NCBI RefSeq assembly: GCF_002741985.1
Contig: NZ_APHW01000105.1
Location: forward strand, 1 to 64,000
Length of the DNA: 64,000 nt
Reading direction: 5' to 3'
Source of the DNA: Vibrio rotiferianus CAIM 577 = LMG 21460
Lineage (GTDB): Bacteria; Pseudomonadota; Gammaproteobacteria; Enterobacterales; Vibrionaceae
Of this stretch, positions 26,766 to 36,448 are shown in pieces (the stretch's first letter is position 1; each line of letters begins with the position of its first letter). The notes under the pieces were generated by a model, which saw only the letters and a list, made by a program, of their open reading frames with translations, was not told the origin of the DNA and ran no database searches. The position numbers and the translations under genes were made by a program.

Positions 26766-27359
26766 TTATTTGCCTTTTAGCATACTTTGAGTGCTCTCAA
26801 AGCTACGCATTAAACCGGAACGATCCTGATACAATTTGTTGAGTAAGCTTGCACCAATCCATTGATGGTAAATCAAGTGGGCAGTCTGCTCTGCTGACTC
26901 AACTTGGATAGAGCCGTCTTCAATGCCCGCTTGGACACAATCTTCGATGGTTTTCACCACGCGAGTGGCACCCGAAGCCAATTTTACGCGCATCGCTTCT
27001 GACAGATCAGAGACTTCTGCACTCAACTTCACCACTAAGCATTTATTGGCGTTACATTGGCCATTTTCAATCGCCATCCAGCGCTCAAAGTAGCTCAAAA
27101 GGCGGTCGCAACCAGAGCCTTCACTTTCAGTAAAGTGGGCTGTGATCATCTTAAGGTAGCGAGAGAAGTAATCTTCAATCAATGCCTCACCAAATTGCTC
27201 TTTCGACTTAAAGTAATGGTAGAAAGAGCCTTTCGGCACATCCGCTGCCTTTAACAGTTCGGAGAGCCCAACACTGGTAAAACCTTTGGTCACTACCAAT
27301 TGGTAGCTGACATCGAGAATGTGTTGGCGTGTATCGTTCGTTTTTACGTTCATGAGCAA
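26766..27359 (-). CDS. TetR-family repressor
   Basis: This is a 197-residue TetR regulator. The N-terminal helix-turn-helix (LSELLKAADVPKGSFYHYFKSKEQF) is of the type found in NemR/YafC-like repressors. The C-terminal ligand domain has a Cys in NKCLVV that could sense electrophiles, as in NemR (inference). It lies just upstream of curA on the same strand. Identical dyads at its own promoter and at curA indicate autorepression and control of curA-gst. ATG 27353 is an alternative start. Confidence 0.9.
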   Translation of the reverse strand: MLMNVKTNDTRQHILDVSYQLVVTKGFTSVGLSELLKAADVPKGSFYHYFKSKEQFGEALIEDYFSRYLKMITAHFTESEGSGCDRLLSYFERWMAIENGQCNANKCLVVKLSAEVSDLSEAMRVKLASGATRVVKTIEDCVQAGIEDGSIQVESAEQTAHLIYHQWIGASLLNKLYQDRSGLMRSFESTQSMLKGK

Positions 27360-27374
27360 TACTATAAAAGCGAT

Positions 27375-27389
27375 TAGACCAGTCGTCTA
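27375..27389. promoter_or_regulatory. TetR operator at the tetR promoter
   Basis: Identical 15-bp copy of the curA operator, 15 bp upstream of the repressor start codon. Confidence 0.8.
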
Positions 27390-27403
27390 GTAATTTATGG
27401 TTC

Positions 27404-27724
27404 TTACTTGATCAGCTCGTACTCAATGACATACAGCTCATCGATGTTCGGGTAGATCTCGCGAATAAGCTCTTTCAGTTTTGGCAGTTCAATCGCTTCT
27501 TGTTCTGCGTGGAACTCGTTGATGTCATCAAACTTCAGTGGTGCAACTGATAGGATTTTGATGTCACATACTTTGCGGTCTGTTTCTAGGGTAAATACTT
27601 CCACTTCGGTGTTTGGCACGTAGTGGCTTTCTGATTCATCACGAATCGTGATCGTCTTTTTACCTGCAGTGATAAGTGGCGTTAGGAATTCAAAGAACGT
27701 GATTTTAGTTGGATGTGAAGACAT
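27404..27724 (-). CDS. yqfB: ASCH-domain YqfB family protein (N4-acetylcytidine amidohydrolase)
   Basis: This 106-residue protein belongs to the YqfB (UPF0267) group of ASCH domains. E. coli YqfB hydrolyses N4-acetylcytidine. The N-terminal block ITFFEFLTPLITAGKKTITIRD carries the conserved Lys and Thr of the active site, and the C-terminal ELYVIEYELI is typical. It is a single gene in front of tetR. Assignment rests on overall pattern and length. Confidence 0.82.
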   Translation of the reverse strand: MSSHPTKITFFEFLTPLITAGKKTITIRDESESHYVPNTEVEVFTLETDRKVCDIKILSVAPLKFDDINEFHAEQEAIELPKLKELIREIYPNIDELYVIEYELIK

Positions 27725-27748
27725 AACCGATGCTCATATTAATGTAAT

Positions 27749-27771
27749 AGGGCGAGAGTATATCTCGCCCT
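27749..27771. terminator. Hairpin at the end of the polysaccharide operon
   Basis: Arms AGGGCGAGA / TCTCGCCCT flank a 5-base loop, between yqfB and the last operon gene (stop at 27875). T content on either side is modest. Confidence 0.65.
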
Positions 27772-27874
27772 TTAAGAAAAATATCCAAAAAAGTGCTCAC
27801 CAAAGACGCCTATGTTGAGTTGTTATTTCGAGGCATGTAGTTTGTCGCTTTAGAGTGTGAGTGCGCTGAAAATA

Positions 27875-28264
27875 TTATTGTTTGACAATGAGTTTCATAA
27901 GTTTTGCACAGAAATAACCTAATATAATCCAGATCCAGTTAGTGCTTAAGTCATCAAAACTAAAAGAGCGAGTTGCAATAAATAGTTGGCTGAACTCCTC
28001 TAAGGAGACAATGAGCAGTAAAAGGATTAGGAGCCGAATCCCAAAAAGGTCATGGCCTGCCGTACGAGCGAGAGCCGGAAAACTGAATACGGAGGTGAGT
28101 CCAATTAAGAAGCTAAACAGGGCATGAAATGTAACGGATCCTCCAAAAAAGTTCTCGAAGTGAAGGTATTCTGGATGATAAAAGCTTGAACTCTTCCATG
28201 TGGTGAGAGACAAGGCGATGAGAATGACAATGATAAAAATGATTCGTGAAATCGAGAGGTACAT
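27875..28264 (-). CDS. VanZ-like small membrane protein
   Basis: This 129-residue protein has four predicted membrane helices (about 5-22, 42-62, 70-92 and 105-125). The pattern FHALFSFLIG, then LEEFSQLFIATRSFSFDDLSTNWIW, is the conserved E-x-x-Q-x-F...DxxxN core of VanZ-like proteins. Such genes often close exopolysaccharide clusters. The function is unknown. It lies 5 bp after the flippase gene. Confidence 0.75.
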   Translation of the reverse strand: MYLSISRIIFIIVILIALSLTTWKSSSFYHPEYLHFENFFGGSVTFHALFSFLIGLTSVFSFPALARTAGHDLFGIRLLILLLLIVSLEEFSQLFIATRSFSFDDLSTNWIWIILGYFCAKLMKLIVKQ

Positions 28265-28269
28265 ATTTT

Positions 28270-29568
28270 TTAGCCTATGGGTGAAAATCCAAGCCTCACT
28301 CTGACGTAGTAAAGGGATAGCAGATTTTGCAGTGTCATACTAATCGTCATTGCCCACGCGGAACCGATTACACCATAAAGATAGGTGAGGAAAACAAGCG
28401 AAAGTATGAGAACAAATGATGAAGTGAAGGAGATTTTTCTTACTGTTTCTTCAAATCCTGTCATCAGTAAGAGACAGCCTGTTGAGCCAGTAGCCGCATT
28501 AACCATTTGCCCTAGCGTGAGTATTTTTAAGATAGACGCTGCTGAGGCAAATTCGTCACCATACAATCGCATGATGTACTCAGAATAGAAGAGTAAAGCT
28601 AGCACAGGCAGTATCGATGCGATTAGACTTAATCGGCAAGATACCTGACTCAATTTTTTGAGTTTGTTGAGCTCTTTTTGTTGATAAAAAGAAGCAAATT
28701 TCGGTGCAAATACAAAGTTAATTGTGACTAGTATAAAACCGACAACAAGTGATGTTCTTTGAGCTGTTGCTAGTAAGCCCAGTTCACTTGATGTCACTAA
28801 CGTCGCTGCTAGCGGAAGGCTAAGCCACTGTGTAGAGTGTAGGACAACATTCCCTGCCCATATTTTCCGTGCAGACCTAGTCAATGCTCCGTTGCGTGCT
28901 GGCTTTATCGAAGTAAGAGCACCGGATTTGATTCCAAAAATGGTGGAGAGTATCGCCACTACTGCAATTACTGTTAGCAGAACTGCCATAAGCTCATCGC
29001 TACTTAATGGTCTTTTTAGCGGTATGCTGATTAGCACTAATACTATTAAGCTGTTAATTCCAAGTTGAAATGAAAACAACGATGAAAACAGCTTGTTCTG
29101 TGCCTGCAAGGCGCGACTAATAAGCTGGCTGAAAGCGACCAGTGGTACACCGCAAAGCATCATTATAAAGGCCAATTCTGGTATCGTTGTTTGCAGCATA
29201 AACAATCGAAAAGCCATGAACGATAAGCTGCAAAGAACGATACAGAAGACCAGACTATTTTGTAGAGCTACGTGAAGATTTTGACATTGCTGTGTTCTGT
29301 GTTGGTGACTATGAGCAATTGCATTCGTTTTCAGTAAGGCATGGTCATATCCGAGCTGACCAACGATAGATAGAAAAAACAACAGGTTGAACATAAGGAA
29401 AAATTCACCTGTGGTTTGAGCATTTGAAATATGCGCCACCAAAATGGTTAGTGAAATAGCGCAAGCTGAGCTAACCACTCTCAACGCTCCAGCAATTGCC
29501 AGCGAGCTGAATAACCTATCTTTGTAGCGGCTATATTCTTTTAGATAACTAAAGGCTCTAATTTGCAT
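28270..29568 (-). CDS. Polysaccharide flippase (Wzx/MATE-type)
   Basis: This is a 432-residue protein with about 12-14 hydrophobic segments and no soluble domain, in the oligosaccharide flippase family. It would move the lipid-linked repeat unit across the inner membrane in Wzy-dependent export. The position between glycosyltransferase genes and downstream of a Wzy-like polymerase supports Wzx. It lies 2 bp after the upstream glycosyltransferase gene. The family is divergent, so the call relies on topology and context. Confidence 0.8.
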   Translation of the reverse strand: MQIRAFSYLKEYSRYKDRLFSSLAIAGALRVVSSACAISLTILVAHISNAQTTGEFFLMFNLLFFLSIVGQLGYDHALLKTNAIAHSHQHRTQQCQNLHVALQNSLVFCIVLCSLSFMAFRLFMLQTTIPELAFIMMLCGVPLVAFSQLISRALQAQNKLFSSLFSFQLGINSLIVLVLISIPLKRPLSSDELMAVLLTVIAVVAILSTIFGIKSGALTSIKPARNGALTRSARKIWAGNVVLHSTQWLSLPLAATLVTSSELGLLATAQRTSLVVGFILVTINFVFAPKFASFYQQKELNKLKKLSQVSCRLSLIASILPVLALLFYSEYIMRLYGDEFASAASILKILTLGQMVNAATGSTGCLLLMTGFEETVRKISFTSSFVLILSLVFLTYLYGVIGSAWAMTISMTLQNLLSLYYVRVRLGFSPIG

Positions 29569-29570
29569 TG

Positions 29571-30602
29571 CTACCCGTAGATGTTAACGAGTGCGAGGCG
29601 TTGATTATTTTCACTGAAAGAATGATTGACCTCCTGTGAATAACGCTTGAAATCTATCTCATCATAATTATTTATACAGTGAGCGATTTGCTTAGCCATT
29701 TCGACGGATGTTTTAGCCAAAAATGGGTAATTGAGATTTTCGGTTGCCCCTATAGAGCGGATTACCATTGGGACGTGCAGTTTGGATGCTTCAAGGATCG
29801 TTAATGGCATCCCCTCCCAAGCAGCAGTGTGTAAATATAAATCGGATTCTTTTAGCCGAATCATTACTTCATCACGAGGCAGCATACCAGTGACATTTAT
29901 ACCGCATTTTTTCATCGCCGCTTCTAGCTCATTGTCTCCTCCACCAATCCAATTAATGGTGTACTTCCTAGCTACCGGTAGATGTTTTAGCTCTGTAAGA
30001 GTATCAATCAGAAATTGAGGATCTTTTTGGGGTGCTACGCGACCTAGTATTGTGATTTTTACGGTATCTGTATCGATAGAAGGGGAACTAGCAATATCGG
30101 TATACGTCACGAAGTTGTTTAACAGCTCTGACTTTTTGGCTCCTAGCTGTAATGCCAAATCACATTCACGCTGACTGCAACCTGCAACAACATCGATACG
30201 CCGAATCAAGAGTTTTTCTAGAGTCCGATAAACCGCTCTTTCAAGAGGAGTAATGTCTTTACGTTCAAATGAGTAGCAGTGTGGCGTGTAGACAAGCTGC
30301 GCTTTACCTAAACGTAGGAAACGACCAAGAAATCCAGCCTTGCTTGAGTGCAAATGAACAATGTCGGGCTGAACTTGATCGATAAACCTATTTGCATCCA
30401 TCATAAATTGGAGGACATTACCTTGACTCCATTGAACGTGACTAAAACCGTCTTCGCCTCCTTCTCTAGTCATATCTTCTTGGCGAGCACGGGCAAAGAG
30501 AAAATGTTGGTATGGCTCGGCTCGAGAAGATTGAAGATAACTATAAAGTGCGGTTTGCACTCCGCCACCAAATGCTTCTGTTATGTGGAGAATCTTTTTC
30601 AT
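29571..30602 (-). CDS. Glycosyltransferase family 4
   Basis: This is a 343-residue GT-B enzyme. The N-terminus ILHITEAFGGGVQTALY is the acceptor-domain motif with the Gly loop. The donor domain has ILGRVAPQKDPQFLIDTL and LHTAAWEGMPLTILEASKLHVP, the E-x7-E retaining motif of GT4. The start codon overlaps the stop of the sulfotransferase gene (TAATG). It is expected to add one sugar to the repeat unit on the cytoplasmic side. Confidence 0.88.
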   Translation of the reverse strand: MKKILHITEAFGGGVQTALYSYLQSSRAEPYQHFLFARARQEDMTREGGEDGFSHVQWSQGNVLQFMMDANRFIDQVQPDIVHLHSSKAGFLGRFLRLGKAQLVYTPHCYSFERKDITPLERAVYRTLEKLLIRRIDVVAGCSQRECDLALQLGAKKSELLNNFVTYTDIASSPSIDTDTVKITILGRVAPQKDPQFLIDTLTELKHLPVARKYTINWIGGGDNELEAAMKKCGINVTGMLPRDEVMIRLKESDLYLHTAAWEGMPLTILEASKLHVPMVIRSIGATENLNYPFLAKTSVEMAKQIAHCINNYDEIDFKRYSQEVNHSFSENNQRLALVNIYG

Positions 30603-31432
30603 TATCGAGTGCCTTCCATCGCCGTTAACCACTTATTCTTAAATTGTTCTATTTCCTGAGCGGAGTAGAGGTGGCGATAAAGAGGAAGATCGTACATATA
30701 AAATAGTTTTGAGAAGTCATACCTTTTCTTAAAGTATGTATATATGTTTGAATACCATTTGTTTTTGGCTTCATTACTGTTTGTTAATTCAAAGTCTTCT
30801 ATCTGAAGAAAATCAGATAATTCATTATTCAGACTTGATAGTGATTCGCACTTAACTAATAGAACATCCCGATTGTTGTGGGTGAATCGGAAAGATGGCT
30901 GTGAACAGTCCGTCTCTTCGGTGAAGATATCTATGTTGAAATTTCTCTTTAGTTCATTATCGAACCAATTTGAAAAGTAGCTTTTATTAATGTGATTATC
31001 AAAGCAATGTTCGAGGTGAAGATAAGTTTCATTCATATCCCTATGGATAGATTCGTTCTTTTTTCCTTCGATAAATTGTATATGTAAATCTTGAAAGAAA
31101 CGTGACAAGACCGTAGCAACAGGATCTCTAACCAATGTGATTATTTTTAAGTTATCTCTTTTTTGAAGCAAGTGCCTGCGGTGCTTAAGAACCATACGGT
31201 AAGCAAATCTCTTGGTCGGCTCAAAAAACTTTTTGACATCATGGGTATTGTGATACATGTGAAACTCTTCATGATCATCAAATGTATGGATATGGTAACT
31301 AGGGATATTGTTTAAGTTTAATGAGTGCTCGATCGAAGACGACCCAACTTTGCCCATTTGATAAACAAGTACAAAATTTTCATCATTAAGATATTTGTTT
31401 TTTTCTAATTGTCGACGAATAGAATACTTCAT
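30602..31432 (-). CDS. Sulfotransferase-like polysaccharide-modifying protein
   Basis: This 276-residue product begins its conserved part with LVYQMGKVGSSSIEHSL, a 5'-phosphosulfate-binding loop, and continues with ITLVRDPVATVLSRFF, the 3'-phosphate (PAPS) motif with the typical RDP. These are the two signatures of the sulfotransferase / putative capsular polysaccharide synthesis family. It has no membrane segment. Sitting inside the operon, it suggests a sulfated or otherwise modified exopolysaccharide. Base composition is AT-richer than the neighbouring genes. Confidence 0.75.
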   Translation of the reverse strand: MKYSIRRQLEKNKYLNDENFVLVYQMGKVGSSSIEHSLNLNNIPSYHIHTFDDHEEFHMYHNTHDVKKFFEPTKRFAYRMVLKHRRHLLQKRDNLKIITLVRDPVATVLSRFFQDLHIQFIEGKKNESIHRDMNETYLHLEHCFDNHINKSYFSNWFDNELKRNFNIDIFTEETDCSQPSFRFTHNNRDVLLVKCESLSSLNNELSDFLQIEDFELTNSNEAKNKWYSNIYTYFKKRYDFSKLFYMYDLPLYRHLYSAQEIEQFKNKWLTAMEGTR

Positions 31433-31462
31433 TAATTCTTCCTTGATTTTTAAATAGTAATC

Positions 31463-32674
31463 TCATTCAGAGATTGCAGTAAATTTGCTTTGAAATACAT
31501 GTGAGTGTTCGCTCATGGCTACCGGTATCAAAAGCAGTAAAATAATGGTTGTATTAACAGCAACAAAAAAGACCATTATTAAGGCATAGACAGAAAGTAG
31601 TACCGTTGATCTGTTTTTATCTAGTGTTCTCAATCCTTTTAAAATGAAAGATAAATAACCTCCAAATAACAGAACAATACCAATCACACCATACTCAATA
31701 GATGTGTCGAGTATAAAATTATGGGTATAAATAGCGAGTTGATCGTAGGTAAAGTAATTGATCATATAAGAAGGAAGCATTTTTGCACCGACGCCAAGCA
31801 TAATATTATTCATCAAAATGTCAGTGCCATTAACTAACAATAGTTTTCTATGTAAGTTAGATACCCAGCGGGCCTCACTTTGATTAGCAAAAACGATGTC
31901 TTCTCGGGTAATTTCTAGTAGCTCTGACAACTGCTCTGAACCGAAGTAAAGGAAAAAAGACCAGCAGGCCAAAGCGATTAAAAGAAAGGTTGATATGAGC
32001 AAAACAAAGTGCAAGTTGCTTGACCGTTTATTTAGCTCTTTTTGTAATATCACTTGATCAAAAGTGACCATGCAGAAAAATGCGAGTAGTGCTTTTCGCT
32101 CTTGGGAAAGAATCAGCATAGCAAAGGCACATAGCATCATAACTTTGAACCAAGGCACATGGTTGCGATAGATGTAAAGTAGGGCACAGAGAGCACCGAA
32201 TGCATACTTACTGGTTCCGAGTAACTTAAAGCCAGATTGGTATCCTTGTATGAAGTGCCATGCTGCGACAACGAAGCAAATCAAAAACAGCCATTGAATA
32301 AAGCAAATGATGGTGAGTTTGTCTTCAAAGCACTTGTAAGCATAGAGAACACTGAGCAGGCTTAAGATAGCTAGCCATTGAATTACCTCTGTTATTACAA
32401 ACCTAGCAGGCACTTGATTTAATAAACCATTAAGCCCGATATAGGCAATGAAGCAGAGTATAAAGCCAAAAAATGGGTGATAGAGCTTTGTGGCTTTCCC
32501 TTCAAGAATAATAAGTAATGAGAGGCCAAGTGAAGCAAGACTGGCGATATCGGAGAGCGCCAGTTTTACGCCAAACATTGATACTTTTACGGGGATAAAA
32601 AATAAAGCCAGGATCAACGCAGCCAAATAACTATATGACTTACTTCTCGGGACATAGTTGAGCGTAGGCTGCAT
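31463..32674 (-). CDS. O-antigen ligase/polymerase-like membrane protein (Wzy)
   Basis: This is a 403-residue polytopic protein with about 11 membrane segments. A large extracytoplasmic loop (about 240-290) is followed by the block YTHNFILDTSIEYGVIGIVLL, the signature His region of Wzy/WaaL proteins. It would polymerise repeat units in the periplasm. Its start overlaps the end of the upstream GT gene by 35 bp, which may mean a later start or real coupling. Confidence 0.82.
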   Translation of the reverse strand: MQPTLNYVPRSKSYSYLAALILALFFIPVKVSMFGVKLALSDIASLASLGLSLLIILEGKATKLYHPFFGFILCFIAYIGLNGLLNQVPARFVITEVIQWLAILSLLSVLYAYKCFEDKLTIICFIQWLFLICFVVAAWHFIQGYQSGFKLLGTSKYAFGALCALLYIYRNHVPWFKVMMLCAFAMLILSQERKALLAFFCMVTFDQVILQKELNKRSSNLHFVLLISTFLLIALACWSFFLYFGSEQLSELLEITREDIVFANQSEARWVSNLHRKLLLVNGTDILMNNIMLGVGAKMLPSYMINYFTYDQLAIYTHNFILDTSIEYGVIGIVLLFGGYLSFILKGLRTLDKNRSTVLLSVYALIMVFFVAVNTTIILLLLIPVAMSEHSHVFQSKFTAISE

Positions 32675-33686
32675 AATATCCCTCCCGAAACTTATCGATA
32701 GTATATAGGCTGGCTCGTTCTACGGAGTAACGGCTCGCCTCGTTATATGTGTCGGTATCATTGGTGATGGTAAGAATTTTATCTGCAAGTAAAGTGGGCG
32801 ATCCTGTAGGGAAAAGGTAGCGTGAGTCGCCAATTACTTCATCGAGCCCTGGAACATCAGAGCCCAATACGGGCAATCCACTTGCCATCGCTTCAACAGA
32901 GGCTAGGCCAAACCCCTCTACCAAAGATGACTGGACGTAGACGTCCAAACTATTTAAAAAATTCGGTATATCAGAGATAACACCATACCAGTGTACTCGC
33001 TGCTCTATTCCTAACGATGTAGCAAGTGCTTGCAACTCTTCTTGTTTAGGGCCTCCACCTGCCAAATGTAGCTCATAATTCTGCGGCAAAGATTGCATGG
33101 CCCGTAATAAAGACTCGTGATCCTTATAGTTATGTAGGCGGCCAGCCATGCCTATTTTGAACACTTTATCTTTAGCAAAATCGCTGCGGATTTTCGGCTG
33201 CATTGTAAATTTACTTAACTCAACACCATTGTAAACGACGCTATATTTGCTTTGGTATCGGGGCATGAACCTAATGAGCTCTTCTTGAACTCGACCCGTA
33301 ATGCAAATGGTCATGTCGAAACTTTTATACAACCAATACTCCATAAATTTGAGCATTGGGTAGTCTCTTCTGCGATTTGTCGTGTTGTGCTCGGTCTGTA
33401 ACCTTTTTTTCCCAATGGCGAGTAGGGCTAGATAGATAGAAGGATAGAGGTGACCATGGACTAGGTCTGGCCAACGCAGTAGGTTCCACTTTTGTTGAAA
33501 AGTTAGGGATTTCCAACTTAGGTATTCAACCCCACACTCTTTTAGCTCCGCCTGATACTCATTTTCATCTGAAAGGATTAAAACCTTGATCTCGAAATGC
33601 GGGTCATAGTGCGATACGAGGTCTATTAGGAATCGTTGCGCTCCACCATTTTTTGATAAGTCATTAATAATATGTAAAATTTTCAT
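32640..33686 (-). CDS. Glycosyltransferase family 4
   Basis: This is a 348-residue GT-B enzyme. ILHIINDLSKNGGAQRFLIDL is the N-terminal acceptor motif. IGMAGRLHNYKDHESLLRAM and VQSSLVEGFGLASVEAMASG form the donor-binding part with the E-x7-E motif. It lies directly after the Wzc-type kinase gene. It is the second of only two ordinary glycosyltransferases in the operon, so with the initiating transferase the repeat unit should be small, about three sugars, unless other genes contribute. Confidence 0.9.
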   Translation of the reverse strand: MKILHIINDLSKNGGAQRFLIDLVSHYDPHFEIKVLILSDENEYQAELKECGVEYLSWKSLTFQQKWNLLRWPDLVHGHLYPSIYLALLAIGKKRLQTEHNTTNRRRDYPMLKFMEYWLYKSFDMTICITGRVQEELIRFMPRYQSKYSVVYNGVELSKFTMQPKIRSDFAKDKVFKIGMAGRLHNYKDHESLLRAMQSLPQNYELHLAGGGPKQEELQALATSLGIEQRVHWYGVISDIPNFLNSLDVYVQSSLVEGFGLASVEAMASGLPVLGSDVPGLDEVIGDSRYLFPTGSPTLLADKILTITNDTDTYNEASRYSVERASLYTIDKFREGYYAAYAQLCPEK

Positions 33687-33705
33687 GTAAACGGTTCCCG
33701 TATAA

Positions 33706-35874
33706 TTACTGGTATGCGTATCGTTTTATATATTGTGTTTCACCAATATCGAATTGAGCCTGAGTAATTAACGAGCCTAAGATAGGAATTGAGTGGTTAA
33801 ACTGCTTTGAAAGGGCGAATTTAACCAGTGAAACTTTGGTTGATTCATAGCGAATGACAGTAACCAAACCATCTGCGATTTTGCCTAAAATGAGCGCGTC
33901 CGAGACAGACAGAAGCGGCGGAGTATCAATGATAATTCGATCATATTTAGTCGAAAGCTGCTCTATCAGGGATTTAAATTGAGGTGAAGATAGAAGCTCT
34001 TGTGGGTTTGGTGCATGGAGACCTGCTGGTAATACATCTAGTTCTGTATCATCTATATGATAAATACAGTCTGATAATGGGATCCCCATGGTTAGGTGGT
34101 GTGTTAAGCCTATGCTATCTTCTGGTAGCTCAAAGCGTTTGGCTACCGAAGGCCTTCTTAGGTCACAATCAATGATGATTACCTTTTCCATCGATGAAAG
34201 TGACATCGCCATACTGATGGCGGTCGACGTTTTTCCTTCTTTCGGAATAGCAGATGTGAAAGGGATGACCTGCTGTTTCTTGTTCACCATTTTAAGTAGT
34301 AAGGAAGTACGAACTGAGCGACAAGCTTCCCTGAACAGCGTCTCTTTCTCATGATTATATGCGAGGTGATCAATACCGTTTTTACGCAATTTAAACTGTT
34401 TAACTTTAGGTATTGAGCCTAAGCAAATCACCCCCAGTTTTTCTTCTACTTCCTGCGGTGTTCTTACTACATTTCTCAGTGTTTCAATGATAACGGCTAA
34501 CACGCAGGCAATGATGAATCCAAATATTGATGCGATAGCCACCAATTTGATGCGCTTTGGAGCCACGGGTAGCAGAGGGATGATCGCTTGATCGGTAAAT
34601 CGAGCGGTTACATTCTTATAGTCGCTAGTTGCGGTTGTCTCTTTTTGGCGGCTCAAGAATGTTTCATACAGGTTTTTGTTGGTTTCGACTTCTCTTTTTA
34701 GTTGGTCGTATTTTGCTTTTTGTTTCCCAAGGGATTGGAAATCAGACTTTTTGTTATTTAGTTCCGTTCGCAGGAGGTTTTCCTGAGCCTGTGCTGCCAA
34801 TAAGTCTTGTTGCTTACTCATGGACAGTTCTTGGATCAACTGACGTACTCGACTTTGAATAGACTTAAGCTGTGCTGTTGCTTGAATCATTTTGTCGTGT
34901 TTGGGCCCATATCGCTGTGAAAGCTCAGACAGCGACTTTTGAACTTGAGCCTCAGAGTGTTTTAAATCTCTAATTTGCGCGTGGTTTGCAAATTCATTGA
35001 TGGATAATAAGCTATCCAGGTTTTGTGATGATTTACTCTGCAGTAGCTCGATGAGAGTTTGTGCCTCAATTCGCTTATTAACGGCAATGTTTAGCTTCTT
35101 ATTGAGCTCTTCTAGCTCGTTAGCGTAGATATCATCGATACCATTGATATCGATCAGACCTTCTTGAAGAAGGTAATTTTGTAATGCTAATTCTGATGCG
35201 CGCAAACGGTCTTCTAGCTTGCTAGCGTTGTTTGTTAGCCAAGAAGCCGCGTTCTGTGTCACGACTAACTTGGCTTCAAAATTAGATTCGATATAGGCCT
35301 GTCCTATAGCGTTGGCGATATCGGTAGCTAGCTGTGGGTCAGTTGAGCGAAAGTGTATTTTTACGAGCTGTGTATTTCGTATTGGTTCAATATCTAGCTT
35401 GCGCTTATATGAATGGAGTGCCTGGTAAAACGTGTTTGTGTATTGTGACGTTTCTTTAGGGTTTGGTGATACATTCAAGGCCTGCTGAACAAATGGTATC
35501 GATTTAAGCTGATTAAACAGCTTTTTGACTTTGCTTGTTCCAGTAAACTCTGGGTGGCGAGTGAGCTCAAACTCATTGATGATCTTTTCAGCAATATGGT
35601 TGGATTTCAGTATTACAATTTGAGTTTGGAAATACTCTTTTTGCGTGGTGTCTACACCATAGACTTCTTCAATGGAGAGAGCACTTTTTTGCTGCTCTTG
35701 TATAAGCAGAGTAGCTGTCGCTTGATAAACGGACTTTTTTGAGTAGATGTGCCATGTGCAGGCTAAAGAAAAGATCAGTGTAAATAGTGCGATACTAAAC
35801 CAGTGCTTTTTTAGTGTTTGCCAATGCAGGCTAAAGCGAATGAGTTCAGCGGTATTTGATTGAGGGCTTGTCAT
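33706..35874 (-). CDS. Polysaccharide co-polymerase with tyrosine autokinase (Wzc-like)
   Basis: This is a 722-residue Wzc-type protein. It has an N-terminal Wzz domain with TM1 (about 25-45), a periplasmic coiled-coil region, TM2 (about 435-455) and a cytoplasmic BY-kinase. The kinase shows Walker A SAIPKEGKTSTAIS, Walker A' VIIIDCDLRRPSV and Walker B IIIDTPPLLSVSD. The C-terminal tail has only a few tyrosines (QYIKRYAYQ). It controls chain length and export with the Wza-like protein. ATG 35874 is preferred over 35889. Confidence 0.9.
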   Translation of the reverse strand: MTSPQSNTAELIRFSLHWQTLKKHWFSIALFTLIFSLACTWHIYSKKSVYQATATLLIQEQQKSALSIEEVYGVDTTQKEYFQTQIVILKSNHIAEKIINEFELTRHPEFTGTSKVKKLFNQLKSIPFVQQALNVSPNPKETSQYTNTFYQALHSYKRKLDIEPIRNTQLVKIHFRSTDPQLATDIANAIGQAYIESNFEAKLVVTQNAASWLTNNASKLEDRLRASELALQNYLLQEGLIDINGIDDIYANELEELNKKLNIAVNKRIEAQTLIELLQSKSSQNLDSLLSINEFANHAQIRDLKHSEAQVQKSLSELSQRYGPKHDKMIQATAQLKSIQSRVRQLIQELSMSKQQDLLAAQAQENLLRTELNNKKSDFQSLGKQKAKYDQLKREVETNKNLYETFLSRQKETTATSDYKNVTARFTDQAIIPLLPVAPKRIKLVAIASIFGFIIACVLAVIIETLRNVVRTPQEVEEKLGVICLGSIPKVKQFKLRKNGIDHLAYNHEKETLFREACRSVRTSLLLKMVNKKQQVIPFTSAIPKEGKTSTAISMAMSLSSMEKVIIIDCDLRRPSVAKRFELPEDSIGLTHHLTMGIPLSDCIYHIDDTELDVLPAGLHAPNPQELLSSPQFKSLIEQLSTKYDRIIIDTPPLLSVSDALILGKIADGLVTVIRYESTKVSLVKFALSKQFNHSIPILGSLITQAQFDIGETQYIKRYAYQ

Positions 35875-35905
35875 GTGAGTTCCATTCATTGGTGTTGCCT
35901 GCGAA

Positions 35906-36433
35906 TTAAAAAAAGCTTTGATCGATAAATAAAATGTCGCCTGGCTTAACTGCTCTTGTCATCTTCGCTTTCTCTATAGTTTTTCCTGTAGAGTGCTGCG
36001 TTAGGTGAATTTTCGTTCGTGAGGCTCGATCGGTTAATCCTCCTGCAAGCGCGATGGCTTTCTCGATGGTCAATCCAGGTTGATATGCAAAACCTCCTGG
36101 TTTTCTTACCTCGCCGTTGACAAAAAATAGGCGAAAACTTGTGATGGTAACCATGACTTTAGGGGTGACCAAATAGTCGCCTTTTAAGCCTGCCTCAAGT
36201 TCCTCCTTTAGTTGTTTGGGTGTCTTTTGTATCGCTTTGATACGGCCTAAATAGGGGTAGTCAAAGTAGCCGTCAGAAGTAATCAGAATGCGTTCGATGG
36301 ACAGGTCTTGCTCACCGTAGACTTGAATCGAAATAGTATCTCCCGTATCAAGAACATAGTTTTGCTCGATAGTTTCGGCTAGTGCGGGGGTGAGTATGAG
36401 GCTGAAAAATAAGATAAAAATAGTTCTGAACAT
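35906..36433 (-). CDS. Polysaccharide export protein, short Wza-like
   Basis: This 175-residue protein has a cleavable signal peptide (about 1-19, ending TPALA), a Poly_export domain (NYVLDTGDTISIQVYGEQDLS) and one SLBB-like domain (FFVNGEVRKPGGFAYQPGLTIEKAI). It is much shorter than E. coli Wza (about 380) and has no lipobox Cys. It therefore probably supplies only the periplasmic ring portion, with the adjacent beta-barrel protein providing the outer-membrane pore. Confidence 0.87.
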   Translation of the reverse strand: MFRTIFILFFSLILTPALAETIEQNYVLDTGDTISIQVYGEQDLSIERILITSDGYFDYPYLGRIKAIQKTPKQLKEELEAGLKGDYLVTPKVMVTITSFRLFFVNGEVRKPGGFAYQPGLTIEKAIALAGGLTDRASRTKIHLTQHSTGKTIEKAKMTRAVKPGDILFIDQSFF

Positions 36434-36448
36434 GTTGTTCCATCCTTG

